A stretch of DNA of 64,000 nt from Streptomyces smyrnaeus (GCF_017676345.1 NZ_JAFFZM010000021.1:1-64000); one strand, 5' to 3'. Shown: positions 1 through 9,196, numbered from the stretch's first letter. The notes: generated by a model not told the origin, from the letters alone. Numbers and translations: made by a program.

Positions 1-98
1 AAACCGTGACCGGCTGCTGACAACTCGGTGAACCTTACGGATCACGTGTCGCGCTGTCAACCGGAGCCGAGCCGAACGCAACTGCGCCCGGCAGGGCG

Positions 99-635
99 TC
101 AGTCGAGGTCGGTGAGGCGCCCGCCGGCGTCCGGCTGGGCGTGTTCGACGCGGCGGAGGAGTCGGGTGAGGAGTTCGCCGAGTTGTACGCGTTCCTCGGT
201 GGAGAGGTCCTGGAGGAGGTCCTCCTCGAAGACCGACGCCATACGCATGACCTCGAGCCACTTCTCGCGTCCGGTGTCGGTGAGGCCGATGATCACGCGG
301 ACCCGGTTGTCGGGGTCCCGTTCGCGGGTGACCAGGTCCTGGGTGAGCATCCGGTCGATGCGGTGGGTCATCGCCGCGGGGGTGAGGCCGAGCCGCTTGG
401 CGATGGTGCCGGGCCAGAGCTGGTAGGGACTGCCCGCCATGACGAGCTCCTTGAGGACCTCCCACTCCGGACTGCTGAGGCCGAGCGTTCCGAGCTGGCG
501 GCCGTAGGCCACGTTCATCCGGCGGTCCAGCCTGCTCAGGGCGTTGACCACCTTCTCCACCTGCGGGTCGAGGTCGCGGTACTCCCGCTGGTAGATGGCG
601 ATCTGCTCGTCGAGCGTCGGTTGTCGGTCCGGCAT
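99..635 (-). CDS. MarR-family transcriptional regulator
   Basis: A 178-residue winged-helix regulator. The core (LGLSSPEWEVLKEL, then AKRLGLTPAAMTHRIDRML and DPDNRVRVIIGLTDTG) is the classic MarR recognition helix and wing, followed by an amphipathic dimerisation helix. I chose the ATG at 635 (MPDRQPTLDEQ). The frame is open 33 codons further, but that extension runs through the AT-richer intergenic region and does not look like MarR sequence. The gene is divergent from an MFS exporter, so by analogy with this family it probably represses both itself and the pump and is released by a small aromatic ligand. The ligand cannot be told from the sequence. Family call is firm; the regulatory target is inference. 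Confidence 0.9.
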   Translation of the reverse strand: MPDRQPTLDEQIAIYQREYRDLDPQVEKVVNALSRLDRRMNVAYGRQLGTLGLSSPEWEVLKELVMAGSPYQLWPGTIAKRLGLTPAAMTHRIDRMLTQDLVTRERDPDNRVRVIIGLTDTGREKWLEVMRMASVFEEDLLQDLSTEERVQLGELLTRLLRRVEHAQPDAGGRLTDLD

Positions 636-778
636 GTGTGCAGTATCGCACGGCAACTCATTCGCTCTAAACGCTTGCCCTGTGTACTCTTTAGCATCGA
701 ACTTTAGCTTCGAAGTCTTCGTCCCTGTACTCATGGGACCTCGTACCTGTACCCCTTTTCCCTTCTCGACCTAGGTAG
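636..778. promoter_or_regulatory. Divergent MarR/MFS promoter region with direct repeats
   Basis: This 143-bp gap between two outward-facing starts is much more AT-rich than its surroundings. It carries two direct copies of TTTAGC(A/T)TCGAA at 690-701 and 703-714, 13 bp apart, and the second runs into the palindrome CTTCGAAG. Position and spacing suit a MarR operator controlling both genes, but this is inference. Confidence 0.4.
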
Positions 779-2164
779 GTGAGTGTGACCACGGCTGTGT
801 CCACGGCGACGGCCGCCGCGCTGCGACGGATCCAGCTCGGCAACGCGCTGGCAGCTTTCGGCAACGGCTTCACGGTGCCGTTCCTCTTCGTGTACGTCGC
901 GCGGGTGCGGGAGCTCGGTGACGGCACCGCGGGTGCGGTGCTCGCCGCGTTCGCGGCCGCCGCGCTGCTCGTGCTGCCCTTCACGGGGCGCGTGATCGAC
1001 CGGAGCGGACCGCTGGTGATGGTTGTCGTCGGTGCGGCCTCCGCCGCGCTCGGCGCGCTGGGCTTCGGGCTGTCGTCGAGCGCGCCCGCCGTGCTGGTCG
1101 CGTCCGCCGTGATGGGCGCCGGCATCGCCGTACTGCAGCCGGCGCTCGCGACGATGATCGTCTGGTGCTCGTCGCAGGGGTCGCGGTCACGCGCCTTCGC
1201 CACCCAGTTCTTCCTCAACAACCTCGGCCTTGGGGTCGGTGGGCTGCTGGGCGGGATGCTCGTCGACGAGCACGACCCGGCCAGTTTCACCCTGCTGTTC
1301 GTCATCGAGGCGACGATGTTCCTGGTGCTGCTCGCCGTACTGATGACGGTGCGGGTGGCGCGTCCGGTGGCGACGGTCGACAACGAGGGCACCGGGACGG
1401 AGGGCGCTGCGCGTGGCTCCGGGTGGGGTGTGCTGCTGCGGGATCGGCCGATGGTGCTGCTGTGCGTCCTGGGCTTCGTGATCTTCTTCGCCTGCTACGG
1501 GCAGTTCGAGTCGGGGCTGTCCGCTTACGCCGTGGAGGTCACCCGGATCTCGACCTCCACGCTGGGGATCGCGCTCGCCGCCAACACGGCGATAATCGTG
1601 CTGGCGCAGTTCGTGGTGCTGCGACTCGTCGAGCGCCGGCGCCGCAGCCGGGTCGTCGCCCTGGTGGGCCTGATCTGGACCGTCGCATGGGTGGCCGCAG
1701 GGGCTTCCGGGCTCGTGCACGGAGCGCAGGCGGTGGCCACCGCGCTGCTCATCGGTACATACGCGCTGTTCGGCGTCGGCGAGACGATGCTGTCGCCGAC
1801 GGTGGCGCCCCTGGTCGCCGACCTGGCCCCGGCCCGGCTGGTGGGCCAGTACAACTCCGCTTTCGCGCTGGTGAAGCAGTTGGCACTGGCCGTGGGGCCC
1901 GCCGTGGGCGGTGCGCTCGCCGCGACCGGTGCCTGGTCGGCGTACATCGTGCTGCTGGTGGTGTGCTGCCTGGGCGTGTCCGGGCTGGCGCTGCTGCTCG
2001 GTCGGCGGCTGTCCGAGCGCGAGGACCGGCCCGGGTCGGTCATCGTGGCCCGCGGAGAGGCGTCCCGCCCGGTCGAGGGACAGCGGATCGAGGGACAGCA
2101 CGTCGCAGAACCGGGCACCGAGGAGCAGCGCGTAGCGGAACCGCGCGTCGACGCGGTGCGGTAG
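779..2164 (+). CDS. MFS transporter (12-TM drug-export type)
   Basis: A 461-residue polytopic membrane protein of the major facilitator superfamily. Hydrophobic segments alternate with Arg-rich cytoplasmic loops (GRVIDRSGP after TM2 is the motif A region; a long loop at about residues 205-220 separates the two halves). The last 50 residues form a hydrophilic, repetitive Glu/Arg/Val tail. Two GTG starts are possible, at 779 and 785; the first was kept. It is transcribed away from a MarR regulator, the usual arrangement for an inducible efflux pump. Substrate unknown. A hairpin after the gene serves as a likely terminator. Confidence 0.88.
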   Translation: MSVTTAVSTATAAALRRIQLGNALAAFGNGFTVPFLFVYVARVRELGDGTAGAVLAAFAAAALLVLPFTGRVIDRSGPLVMVVVGAASAALGALGFGLSSSAPAVLVASAVMGAGIAVLQPALATMIVWCSSQGSRSRAFATQFFLNNLGLGVGGLLGGMLVDEHDPASFTLLFVIEATMFLVLLAVLMTVRVARPVATVDNEGTGTEGAARGSGWGVLLRDRPMVLLCVLGFVIFFACYGQFESGLSAYAVEVTRISTSTLGIALAANTAIIVLAQFVVLRLVERRRRSRVVALVGLIWTVAWVAAGASGLVHGAQAVATALLIGTYALFGVGETMLSPTVAPLVADLAPARLVGQYNSAFALVKQLALAVGPAVGGALAATGAWSAYIVLLVVCCLGVSGLALLLGRRLSEREDRPGSVIVARGEASRPVEGQRIEGQHVAEPGTEEQRVAEPRVDAVR

Positions 2165-2218
2165 CGCGCATCGGTAGCGCGCTTCCGTAGCGCGGGAAGC
2201 GCTCGCAGTACGTGCCCC

Positions 2219-2260
2219 CTGCCGGGCAGCAGCCGGAAAGCCGGCTACCTGCCCGGCAGG
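2219..2260. terminator. Bidirectional hairpin terminator
   Basis: The arms CTGCCGGGCAG (2220-2230) and CTGCCCGGCAG (2249-2259) flank an inner AGCCGG/CCGGCT stem with an AAAG loop. The hairpin lies between the convergent MFS and phosphatase genes and overlaps the phosphatase stop codon. There is no U-tract, as is common in Streptomyces. Three direct GTAGCGCG repeats precede it (2161-2194). Confidence 0.65.
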
Positions 2261-4392
2261 GCGAACTCGCACCAGACGGACTTGCCGCCGCCCTGGGTGC
2301 GACGGCTCCCCCACGCCGAGGCGATCGTGGCGATGATCGAGATACCGCGTCCGGCTTCGTCGGCCGGTTCGGCCCGGCAGCGGCGGGGGAGGTGTTCGTC
2401 GCCGTCGGTCACCTCGATGATCAGACGCCGGTCGGTACGGCGCAGCAGCAGCCGCATGGGCGGGGTGCCGTGCTGGAGGGAGTTGGCGACCAGTTCGCTG
2501 GCGGCCAGCACCCCCAGGTCGCGGAGTTCGGTGGGGAAGCGCCAGGAGGCCAGGACGCCCGAGGCGAAGGCACGGGCGCGCGGGGCAGCTTCGGTGCCGC
2601 CGAGCAGGTCGAGCGCCGCGTTGTGGAACAGCTCGGCGTCGGGACCCGTGCGGACCGGGTGCTGGAAGACGAGGAGTGCCACGTCGTCGTCGTGGTCCTC
2701 GCTGATGCCCAGGGCGCGCAGCAGCCGGTCGCAGATGATGTCCGGGGAGCCGGTGGCGCCGGCGAAGGCGCCTTCCAGCGCTGCCACGCCCTCGTCGATG
2801 TCGGCGTCCCGACGTTCGATCAGACCGTCGGTGTAGAGGACGGCGGTGGAGCCCTCGGGCAGCGGCAGGCTGCCCGAGGTGTGCAGCCAGCCGCCGGTGC
2901 CCAGTGGCGGGCCGGTGTGCTCGGAGGCGCGGTGGACGGTGCCGTCGGCGTCGCGTACGAGGATGGGCACGTGCCCGGCGGAGGCGTAGCGGAGGCAGCC
3001 CTCGTTGGGGTCGTGGACGGCGTAGACGCAGGTGGCGATCTGGGAGGCGTCGATCTCGGCGGCGAGGCCGTCGAGCAGTTGCAGGACCTCGTGCGGAGGC
3101 AGGTCGAGTCGGGCATAGGCGCGTACTGCCGTGCGCAGCTGGCCCATGACGGCGGCGGCGCGCACGCCGCGCCCCATCACGTCGCCGATGACGAGTGCCG
3201 TGCGGCCCGCCCCGAGGGTGATGACGTCGTACCAGTCGCCACCGACGGCCGCGTCCGTGCCGCCCGGTTGGTAGGTGGCTGCGACCCGCAGGTCGTCGGG
3301 CTGTTCCAACTCCTGGGGCAGCAGACTGCGCTGGAGGGTGACGGCGGCCTCCCGCTGGCGGCGCTCGCTGGCGCGCAGCCGTTCCACCGCCTGCACCTGG
3401 TCGGTGACGTCGGCGGCGAAGATCAGCACGCCGCTGTCACCCGATGTGGTGATGGGGGTGCAGGTGAAGGTGTAGTAGCCCGGACGTCGCCTGTTGCCCG
3501 GCGCGCCCTGCTGCGGGGACACCCGGCGGGACTTGACCGTGCGGGGCCGCCCGCTGCGCCGCACCTGGTCCATCAGCGGGAGCAGGCCCAGCTCCACCAG
3601 CTCGGGCAGCGCCTCCCGGGCCGCAGCGCCGGTGGGGCGGGGGCCGAAGACGTGGCTGTAGGCCTCATTGACGAAGGCGATGCGGTGCTCGGGGCCGTGC
3701 ACGACGGCCACCAGTGCGGGGACCTGCCCGAGCAGGGCGCGTACGGGGAGCGCGTCGATGGCACGTCTGCGCTTCCACGCCGCTCGTTCGGGTTCGGTTC
3801 CGGACGCTGAAGCGTGCTGGGCGTACTGCGGGTCCGCCTCGGGGGCGGTTTCCGGGTCGGTTTCGGGAACGTCCCCAAAAGCGGCCCCGGGGTGGGTCTC
3901 GGGGTCGGTCTCGGCGGGCGGGCGGTTGCGTGCGGCGGGGACGGTGGGAGTCTCCGTGTCCTCGGGACCCTCAAGGCCCTCGGGACCGGCAGGGCGCTTT
4001 CGAGCGTCCTGGTGACGCGCGTGCGTCGACCGCCCGGACGCCGACTGCGTGGACCGGCCGGGGGCCGTTGCCTGGTCGGGGACCGTGGGGTCGGCGACTG
4101 CGGGGTCGGCGGTTGCCGGGCAGGCTGTCCCGGCCGCTTGTTCGCCGCTGTCGCTGCCGTTCCCGTCGCCGCTGTCGCTGTCGATGCCGGAGTCGTTGCC
4201 GGCGCCCGCGTCACCGTTCCCGGCGTCGTTGGCCGTGTCGTCGGCGTCGTCGGCGTCGCCGCCCTTGCCGACCTCGTCCGTGCCGCTGCCGGAGGTCCCG
4301 GTCGACTGCGCTCGCGCCTTTATCGCGGCCTGGGCGGCAGCGGTGCGCCGCTGTGTGCCGGGCAGTCGGGCGCTCCAGCGCGTGAAGTTCAC
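2245..4392 (-). CDS. PAS-SpoIIE phosphatase-HATPase regulatory protein
   Basis: A 715-residue protein starting at a GTG with AAGGA about 10 bases upstream. The first ~190 residues are low-complexity Asp/Gly/Thr-rich and probably disordered. A PAS domain follows (HGPEHRIAFVNEAYSHVFG to FTCTPITTSGDSGVLIFAAD), then a PP2C/SpoIIE Ser/Thr phosphatase (GGDWYDVITLGAGRTALVIG, VLYTDGLIERR, DDVALLVF, with the metal-binding Asp residues present) and a C-terminal HATPase_c domain like RsbW (ELVANSLQHG, ISIIATIASAWG). This is the common actinobacterial architecture in which one protein senses a signal, dephosphorylates STAS anti-anti-sigma factors and can phosphorylate them. The partner is not adjacent; a STAS gene lies at 58.9 kb, but a link is only speculation. 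Confidence 0.9.
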   Translation of the reverse strand: MNFTRWSARLPGTQRRTAAAQAAIKARAQSTGTSGSGTDEVGKGGDADDADDTANDAGNGDAGAGNDSGIDSDSGDGNGSDSGEQAAGTACPATADPAVADPTVPDQATAPGRSTQSASGRSTHARHQDARKRPAGPEGLEGPEDTETPTVPAARNRPPAETDPETHPGAAFGDVPETDPETAPEADPQYAQHASASGTEPERAAWKRRRAIDALPVRALLGQVPALVAVVHGPEHRIAFVNEAYSHVFGPRPTGAAAREALPELVELGLLPLMDQVRRSGRPRTVKSRRVSPQQGAPGNRRRPGYYTFTCTPITTSGDSGVLIFAADVTDQVQAVERLRASERRQREAAVTLQRSLLPQELEQPDDLRVAATYQPGGTDAAVGGDWYDVITLGAGRTALVIGDVMGRGVRAAAVMGQLRTAVRAYARLDLPPHEVLQLLDGLAAEIDASQIATCVYAVHDPNEGCLRYASAGHVPILVRDADGTVHRASEHTGPPLGTGGWLHTSGSLPLPEGSTAVLYTDGLIERRDADIDEGVAALEGAFAGATGSPDIICDRLLRALGISEDHDDDVALLVFQHPVRTGPDAELFHNAALDLLGGTEAAPRARAFASGVLASWRFPTELRDLGVLAASELVANSLQHGTPPMRLLLRRTDRRLIIEVTDGDEHLPRRCRAEPADEAGRGISIIATIASAWGSRRTQGGGKSVWCEFALPGR

Positions 4393-4522
4393 GTCGTCCG
4401 ATTCCTTGTGTGGTTCGCTGTGTTCGCTCGGGTTGCTCGGGCCGCTTCGGGGTCACGCTTCGCAGACGCGGGCCCACCCATGGTCACATGTCCAGTGTGG
4501 CCCACCGCGCCGGTGGAACCCC

Positions 4523-6112
4523 TCAGTTCTTGTCGGGGCGCCGTACGGTGCCCGCCGCGAGTTCGAACTCGGCACGGGGGTGCTCCAGCGAGCCGAGAGA
4601 GACGATCTCTCTCTTGAACAGGCCGGAGAGCACCCATTCCGCCAGCACGCGTGCCTTCCGGTTGAAGGTCGGCACCCGGCTGAGGTGATAGGCGCGGTGC
4701 ATGAACCAGGCAGGGTATCCCTTGAGTTTCCGTCCGTACACGTGCGCGACGCCTTTGTGCAGTCCGAGGGAGGCGACGGACCCCGCGTAGGAGTGGCGGT
4801 AGGGGGTGGGTTCCCGGCCTTCGCACACCGCTGCGAGGTTGTCGGCGAGGCGGCGTGCCTGGCGGACGGCGTGCTGCGCGTTGGGAGCGCACAGCGGCCG
4901 TTCCGCGCCGTCCGCCGGCGCCGCGCCCCGGGCCCGGTCCTGGGCCGGTTCCGCGACCCGTTCCGCGGCCGGTTCCGCCGCGAGGTCGGGGACCGCCGCG
5001 GCGTCCCCCGCCGACCAGGCGTGTGCGGTCCCCTGGACGCGCAGTGTGGGCTCGCATCGGAGCTTGCCGCGCGCGGTGACGGGCAACCCGGTGCGGGCGA
5101 GCAAGGGGTGGGGCTTGACCCCGGCCGTCCACACCAGGGTGCGGGACGGGTGCCGGGAGCCGTCGCTGAGGACGGCGACCCTGTTCTCGCACGAGTCGAG
5201 GCGCGTTTGCAGGCGTACGTCGATGTTGCGGGCCCGCAGCTCGCGCAGCGCGTAGCCGCCCATCTCGGCGCCGACCTCCGGCAGGATCCGGTCGCTGGCC
5301 TCCACCAACAGGAAGCGCAGGTCGTCCGCGGAGATGTTGTGGTAGTAGCGGCAGGCGTAGCGCGCCATGTCCTCCAGTTCGGCCAGCGCTTCGACGCCCG
5401 CGTAGCCGCCGCCGACGAAGACGAAGGTCAGGGCCGCGTCGCGGAGGGCGGGGTCCCGGGTGGAGGAGGCGATGTCGAGCTGTTCGAGCACATGGTTGCG
5501 GAGCCCGATGGCCTCCTCGACCGTCTTGAAGCCGATGCCGTGCTCGGCCAGGCCGGGGACGGGGAGGGTGCGCGAGACGGAGCCCGGTGCCAGCACCAGT
5601 TCGGTATAGGGCAGTTCCAGGGTCTGCGGCTCGGGCCGCTCTCCGGGGGCCGCGTGTGCCGCGCGGGCCGCGTCGGACTCGGCCGTGGCGAGGGTCGAGA
5701 TGTGCGCGACACGGCGGTCGTGGTCGATGGTGCGGGCCTCGCCCACGATGACCTGGCAGTGCGGCAGCACCCGGCGCAGGGGGACGACGACATGCCTTGG
5801 GGAGATCGACCCGGCGGCGGCCTCGGGCAGGAACGGCTGGTAGGTCATGTAGGGGTCGGGGTCCAGGATGGTGATGGCGACCCCGTCGGCGGACTCCAGT
5901 GACGTGGCTACGGGCGCGTCCGGCCCACCGAGGGCGTCCGGCGCGTCCGGGGCGGGGGCTCCGTCGGCGCCGACGGCCTGTCGGAGCCGCTGCTTGAGTC
6001 TGCGCTGGAGGCGCAGCGCTGTGTACATGCCGACGTAGCCGCCGCCGACGATGAGGATGCGCGCGGGTTTCGCAGGTTCCTTCGTGGCCTTCGTCACCTG
6101 ACCATGACGCAC
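4523..6112 (-). CDS. Type II NADH dehydrogenase (FAD-dependent)
   Basis: A 529-residue flavoprotein. The N-terminal dinucleotide fold ILIVGGGYVGMYTALRLQRR binds FAD, and a second one (FVFVGGGYAGVEALAEL) binds NAD(P)H. The C-terminal part keeps the GDAAAVPDLA flavin motif and the AYHLSR/WVLSGLF region typical of single-subunit NDH-2, which passes electrons from NADH to menaquinone without pumping protons and sits on the inner membrane face. An Ala/Pro-rich insertion of ~40 residues follows the GDAA motif. The start is GTG at 6112; GTG at 6097 is an alternative. Divergent from the AtrA-like regulator, as I recall for the S. coelicolor atrA locus, so AtrA may control it. Confidence 0.9.
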   Translation of the reverse strand: MRHGQVTKATKEPAKPARILIVGGGYVGMYTALRLQRRLKQRLRQAVGADGAPAPDAPDALGGPDAPVATSLESADGVAITILDPDPYMTYQPFLPEAAAGSISPRHVVVPLRRVLPHCQVIVGEARTIDHDRRVAHISTLATAESDAARAAHAAPGERPEPQTLELPYTELVLAPGSVSRTLPVPGLAEHGIGFKTVEEAIGLRNHVLEQLDIASSTRDPALRDAALTFVFVGGGYAGVEALAELEDMARYACRYYHNISADDLRFLLVEASDRILPEVGAEMGGYALRELRARNIDVRLQTRLDSCENRVAVLSDGSRHPSRTLVWTAGVKPHPLLARTGLPVTARGKLRCEPTLRVQGTAHAWSAGDAAAVPDLAAEPAAERVAEPAQDRARGAAPADGAERPLCAPNAQHAVRQARRLADNLAAVCEGREPTPYRHSYAGSVASLGLHKGVAHVYGRKLKGYPAWFMHRAYHLSRVPTFNRKARVLAEWVLSGLFKREIVSLGSLEHPRAEFELAAGTVRRPDKN

Positions 6113-6172
6113 CCTCGGCCCCTCGTTTGTCCACAGGACACGTCAATCATGTGACCGGGCCGCGCCGGGCGC

Positions 6173-6194
6173 ACGTTGTACCACCGGCTTCGTA
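6173..6194. promoter_or_regulatory. Candidate AtrA-type operator
   Basis: GTACCACCGGCTTCGTAC lies in the 326-bp divergent region between the NADH dehydrogenase and the atrA-like gene. It resembles the GGAA..(C/A)CCGG..TTCC-like sites I remember for AtrA, but the match is imperfect and made from memory. A promoter for the regulator must lie further right, before 6439. Confidence 0.25.
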
Positions 6195-6438
6195 CGGGAT
6201 GTGGTCCGTGCAGGTCACCGCCGGAGTGCGGGGGGCACGCGGGGCGTGCGGGCAAGGTACGGCCGGTACGGGGGCGCCGAGGAGGACGGGCCGTGCCCGA
6301 ACGCCCTCTTCTCTCTCGGGGTGGGCTCAACTATGTTCGTATCCCAGCGGGTACGGCCTATGGACCAGTGCGCCGTATTCCGACCCCGCGGACGCGGGGG
6401 TCTCCGGGGGGAGACATGGATTTACCGGGGGAACAACG

Positions 6439-7275
6439 ATGCACATTCAGGGTATTCACGGCTCTCGTGCCGGAGCGGCGCCGACCGCTGTCTCCGCCGT
6501 TCCGGAGGGCCAGACCACCGCGCACGCCGCCGCGGCCGCAACCGCGACCGCGGCGGCCCGGCGCACGACACCGCTGAGAGTGGACGCACAGCGGAATCTC
6601 GAACATGTACTGCGCGCCGCGCGCGAGGTCTTCGGCGAGCTGGGTTACGGAGCGCCGATGGAGGACGTCGCCCGCCGGGCGCGGGTGGGGGTCGGGACGG
6701 TCTACCGCCGCTTCCCGAGCAAGGACGTACTGGTCAGGCGGATAGCCGAGGAAGAGACGGCGCGGCTGACCGAGCAGGCCAGGGCCGCGCTGGGCCAGGA
6801 GGAGGAGCCCTGGTCGGCGCTCTCCCGCTTTCTGCGCACCTCCGTCGCCTCGGGGGCCGGACGGCTGCTGCCGCCGCGGATACTCCGGGCGGAGACCCGT
6901 GCCGACAGTGCGCTGCGGGTGCCGCCGCAGCGCACCTCCGTACAGGGCGGATACGTCGAGGCGCCGACGTACACCGAGGGCTCGCAGCCGGACCTGCGGC
7001 TGGTGGAGCGCCCCGCCCCGCTGAGCGAGTCCGGTGCCGCGTACGACGGACTGGACGACGACCCGGGAGCGGCGGAACTGCTCGAGGTCGTCGGGCAGTT
7101 GGTCGCACGGGCGCGGGAGGCGGGCGAGCTGCGCCCGGATGTGACGGTGGGCGATGTGCTGCTGGTGATAGCGACCGCCGCCCCCTCGCTGCCGGACGCG
7201 GCACAGCAGGCTGCGGCCTCCACCCGGCTGCTGGACATCCTGCTGGAGGGGTTGCGCTCCCGCAGCGTGCGCTGA
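6439..7275 (+). CDS. atrA: TetR-family regulator, AtrA-like
   Basis: A 278-residue TetR protein. After a ~45-residue Ala/Thr-rich N-terminal arm comes the HTH domain (RNLEHVLRAAREVFGELGYG, MEDVARRARVGVGTVYRRFP), then an effector domain. The ATG at 6439 has GGGGGAAC just upstream; the frame is open further but the upstream translation looks non-coding. Placement divergent from an NDH-2 gene and next to a sigma factor and SARP gene matches what I recall for AtrA (SCO4118). AtrA is a global activator that binds the actII-ORF4 promoter and also affects N-acetylglucosamine uptake and development. Symbol given on sequence type plus synteny recalled from memory, not on an alignment. Confidence 0.75.
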   Translation: MHIQGIHGSRAGAAPTAVSAVPEGQTTAHAAAAATATAAARRTTPLRVDAQRNLEHVLRAAREVFGELGYGAPMEDVARRARVGVGTVYRRFPSKDVLVRRIAEEETARLTEQARAALGQEEEPWSALSRFLRTSVASGAGRLLPPRILRAETRADSALRVPPQRTSVQGGYVEAPTYTEGSQPDLRLVERPAPLSESGAAYDGLDDDPGAAELLEVVGQLVARAREAGELRPDVTVGDVLLVIATAAPSLPDAAQQAAASTRLLDILLEGLRSRSVR

Positions 7276-7447
7276 CGTCGGCTCCTCCCGCGAGGTCGCG
7301 GCTTCCCCGTAAAGGGCCTCTTCATTCGGAGAGCCGTGCGAGAAGACCCGAACGGGTGGTTGGTCTGCTTGTCGGGTTCCTGTCCGCGGGTGCTGTGCCA
7401 CGCTGACGCGATGGTCAGCACGCAGGGCGGGTACGGAAGTCGCGGCT

Positions 7448-9196
7448 ATGGGTGGTGACAAGGAGCGGGAGCCCGGTAAGCCCTGCCCGGGTTCCTCCCG
7501 GGGGGCGTCCGGACACCCCGTCCCGCGTCAGGTGCCCGAGCAGCGCAGGCGGCAGGGCACCTCACCGGGACGCGACGGGCACGCCCGGCACGGCGTCTCC
7601 GACATGGAGTTGCTCTCCCGGATGCGGGAGGGCGACGACGCGGCGTACGAGGAGCTGTACCGGCGGCACGCCGAGCCGGTGCGCCGCTATGCCCGCACGT
7701 GCTGTCGGGACGCGGACACGGCGGAGGATCTGACCGGCGAGGTCTTCGCGCGCACCTTGCAGGCCGTACGCGGCGGCAAGGGCCCCGAGGCCTCGGCGCG
7801 GGCCTATCTGCTCGCCTCCGTACGGCATGTGGCGGCGGACTGGGCGCGCACCCGGCGGCGGGAGCGGCTGGTGGACGACTTCGCGGCCTTCGCGCAGTCG
7901 GCGGCTGCCGCCTCCGCGAGCAGACACGAGGAGACCCTCGACCTGGGCGCCGAGGTGCGGGCGATGCGGGAGGCCGAGGAGAGGCTGGTCGTCCGGGCGT
8001 TCCGGAGCCTGTCCGAGTACGACCGGATGCTGCTGTGGCACACCGCGGTGGAGGGCGTTCCGCCGCAGGAGGTGGCGCCGCTGCTGGGAAAGTCGCGCGG
8101 CGCCACCGCGACGGCGGCGCACCGGGCGCGGGAGAATCTCAAGCAGGCGTACCTCCAGGCACATGTGAACCGGGCGCTGACGGAGGGCGGTGAGTGCGCC
8201 CGCTACGCCGACCGGCTCGGCGCCTACGCGCGCGGCGGGCTGCGGATGCGGGCCGAGCGGGGGCTGGCCCGGCATCTTGAGGAGTGCCCGGCGTGCCGGC
8301 AGGCGGCGTCGGAGGTCAAGGACCTCAACGAGCACATCAGGCTGCTGGTCCCGGTGGCCCTGGTGGGCTGGTTCGGGACGGCGAGCGGCGCGAAGGCGTT
8401 CGCTGCACTGCTGGGTGGCGGTGCGACGACGGCGGCCGCGGGAGGCGCGGGCGCGGGAGGTGCTGCTGCCGGCGGCGCGGGAGGTGCTGCCGGAAGCGGC
8501 GGTGCGGGTGCGGGAGCGAGCGGGGCGGGTGCGGGCGGTGCGGCCTCGGAAGGGCTCGGCGCCCCCGCGAAGGCCGGTATCGGGCTGGGCGTGGCCGCGG
8601 CAGCCGGTGCGGTGCTCGCCTACGCGCTGACCGGGGGCGACGGCGAACCCCCGAAGAAGCCGCAAGCACGGCACCCCGCCCCGCCCGCCGCGCCCGGACA
8701 GCCGCCGAAGAAGGCCGATCCGGCGCCCCGTCCCGAGCCGCAGCCCGAAGGGCCGCAAGCCGAGGAGCCGCAGCCCGAACCGCCCGCACCCGAACCGGCG
8801 CCGCCGCAGGCCGCGCCGCGCCCCGCACCCAAGCCGACGGCGGACCCGACGCCGGACCCGGCGGCCGAGCCACCGGCGCCTCCGGAACCGCCGCGGCGTC
8901 CCGAGCCGGAGGTGCCGCCGCCCCCGCGCCAGCGTCCCGAGCCGCCGCCCCCACCGGCCGAGCACCACCTGATCGAGGTCACGCGCGACACCGTCACGCT
9001 CAGCGCGGGCGACGGGGAACGCCAGGTGCGGCTGGTGGTGGAGCGTCACCCCTCGCCGGATGGTGCGCTGCCCTCGGTGGACACGCTGCCCTCGCTGGAG
9101 ATGTCGGCGGTGGGCCGGTCGCACAGCTCGTCCAGCCGTTCCACGGCCGCTGCGCCGGTGAGCGGCGGGCACCCGTCCGCGCCGCTGCCGGAGTAG
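7448..9196 (+). CDS. ECF-type sigma factor with C-terminal zinc finger and Pro-rich domain
   Basis: A 582-residue composite protein. Residues ~50-250 hold sigma-70 regions 2 (YEELYRRHAEPVRRYARTCC, DLTGEVFARTLQ) and 4 (FRSLSEYDRMLLWHT, PPQEVAPLLGKSRGATATAA). Next comes an anti-sigma-like zinc finger with HxxxCxxC (RHLEECPACR), then a Gly/Ala linker, a likely membrane segment (GIGLGVAAAAGAVLAYAL) and a ~100-residue Pro/Glu/Ala-rich extracellular-type stretch. The C-terminal ~60 residues start like a beta-sandwich repeat (VTRDTVTLSAGDGERQVRLV) but end abruptly in Ser-rich sequence inside the 3' end of the opposing gene. Sigma factors carrying their own zinc-finger, membrane and surface domains are known in actinobacteria (ECF52-like groups). 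Tethered, self-inhibited sigma activity is the likely role. Confidence 0.85.
   Translation: MGGDKEREPGKPCPGSSRGASGHPVPRQVPEQRRRQGTSPGRDGHARHGVSDMELLSRMREGDDAAYEELYRRHAEPVRRYARTCCRDADTAEDLTGEVFARTLQAVRGGKGPEASARAYLLASVRHVAADWARTRRRERLVDDFAAFAQSAAAASASRHEETLDLGAEVRAMREAEERLVVRAFRSLSEYDRMLLWHTAVEGVPPQEVAPLLGKSRGATATAAHRARENLKQAYLQAHVNRALTEGGECARYADRLGAYARGGLRMRAERGLARHLEECPACRQAASEVKDLNEHIRLLVPVALVGWFGTASGAKAFAALLGGGATTAAAGGAGAGGAAAGGAGGAAGSGGAGAGASGAGAGGAASEGLGAPAKAGIGLGVAAAAGAVLAYALTGGDGEPPKKPQARHPAPPAAPGQPPKKADPAPRPEPQPEGPQAEEPQPEPPAPEPAPPQAAPRPAPKPTADPTPDPAAEPPAPPEPPRRPEPEVPPPPRQRPEPPPPPAEHHLIEVTRDTVTLSAGDGERQVRLVVERHPSPDGALPSVDTLPSLEMSAVGRSHSSSSRSTAAAPVSGGHPSAPLPE

Noticed and set aside
99..734. 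Longer MarR reading frame starting at 734.
   Set aside because: The extra 33 residues lie in the AT-rich divergent promoter and contain the TTTAGC repeats; the MarR domain fits the ATG at 635.
2212..3810. A long open frame on the plus strand opposite the PAS/SpoIIE phosphatase.
   Set aside because: It is an antisense shadow: high GC removes stop codons. The translation is low-complexity Gly/Val/Arg with no domain, while the opposite strand has a complete phosphatase.
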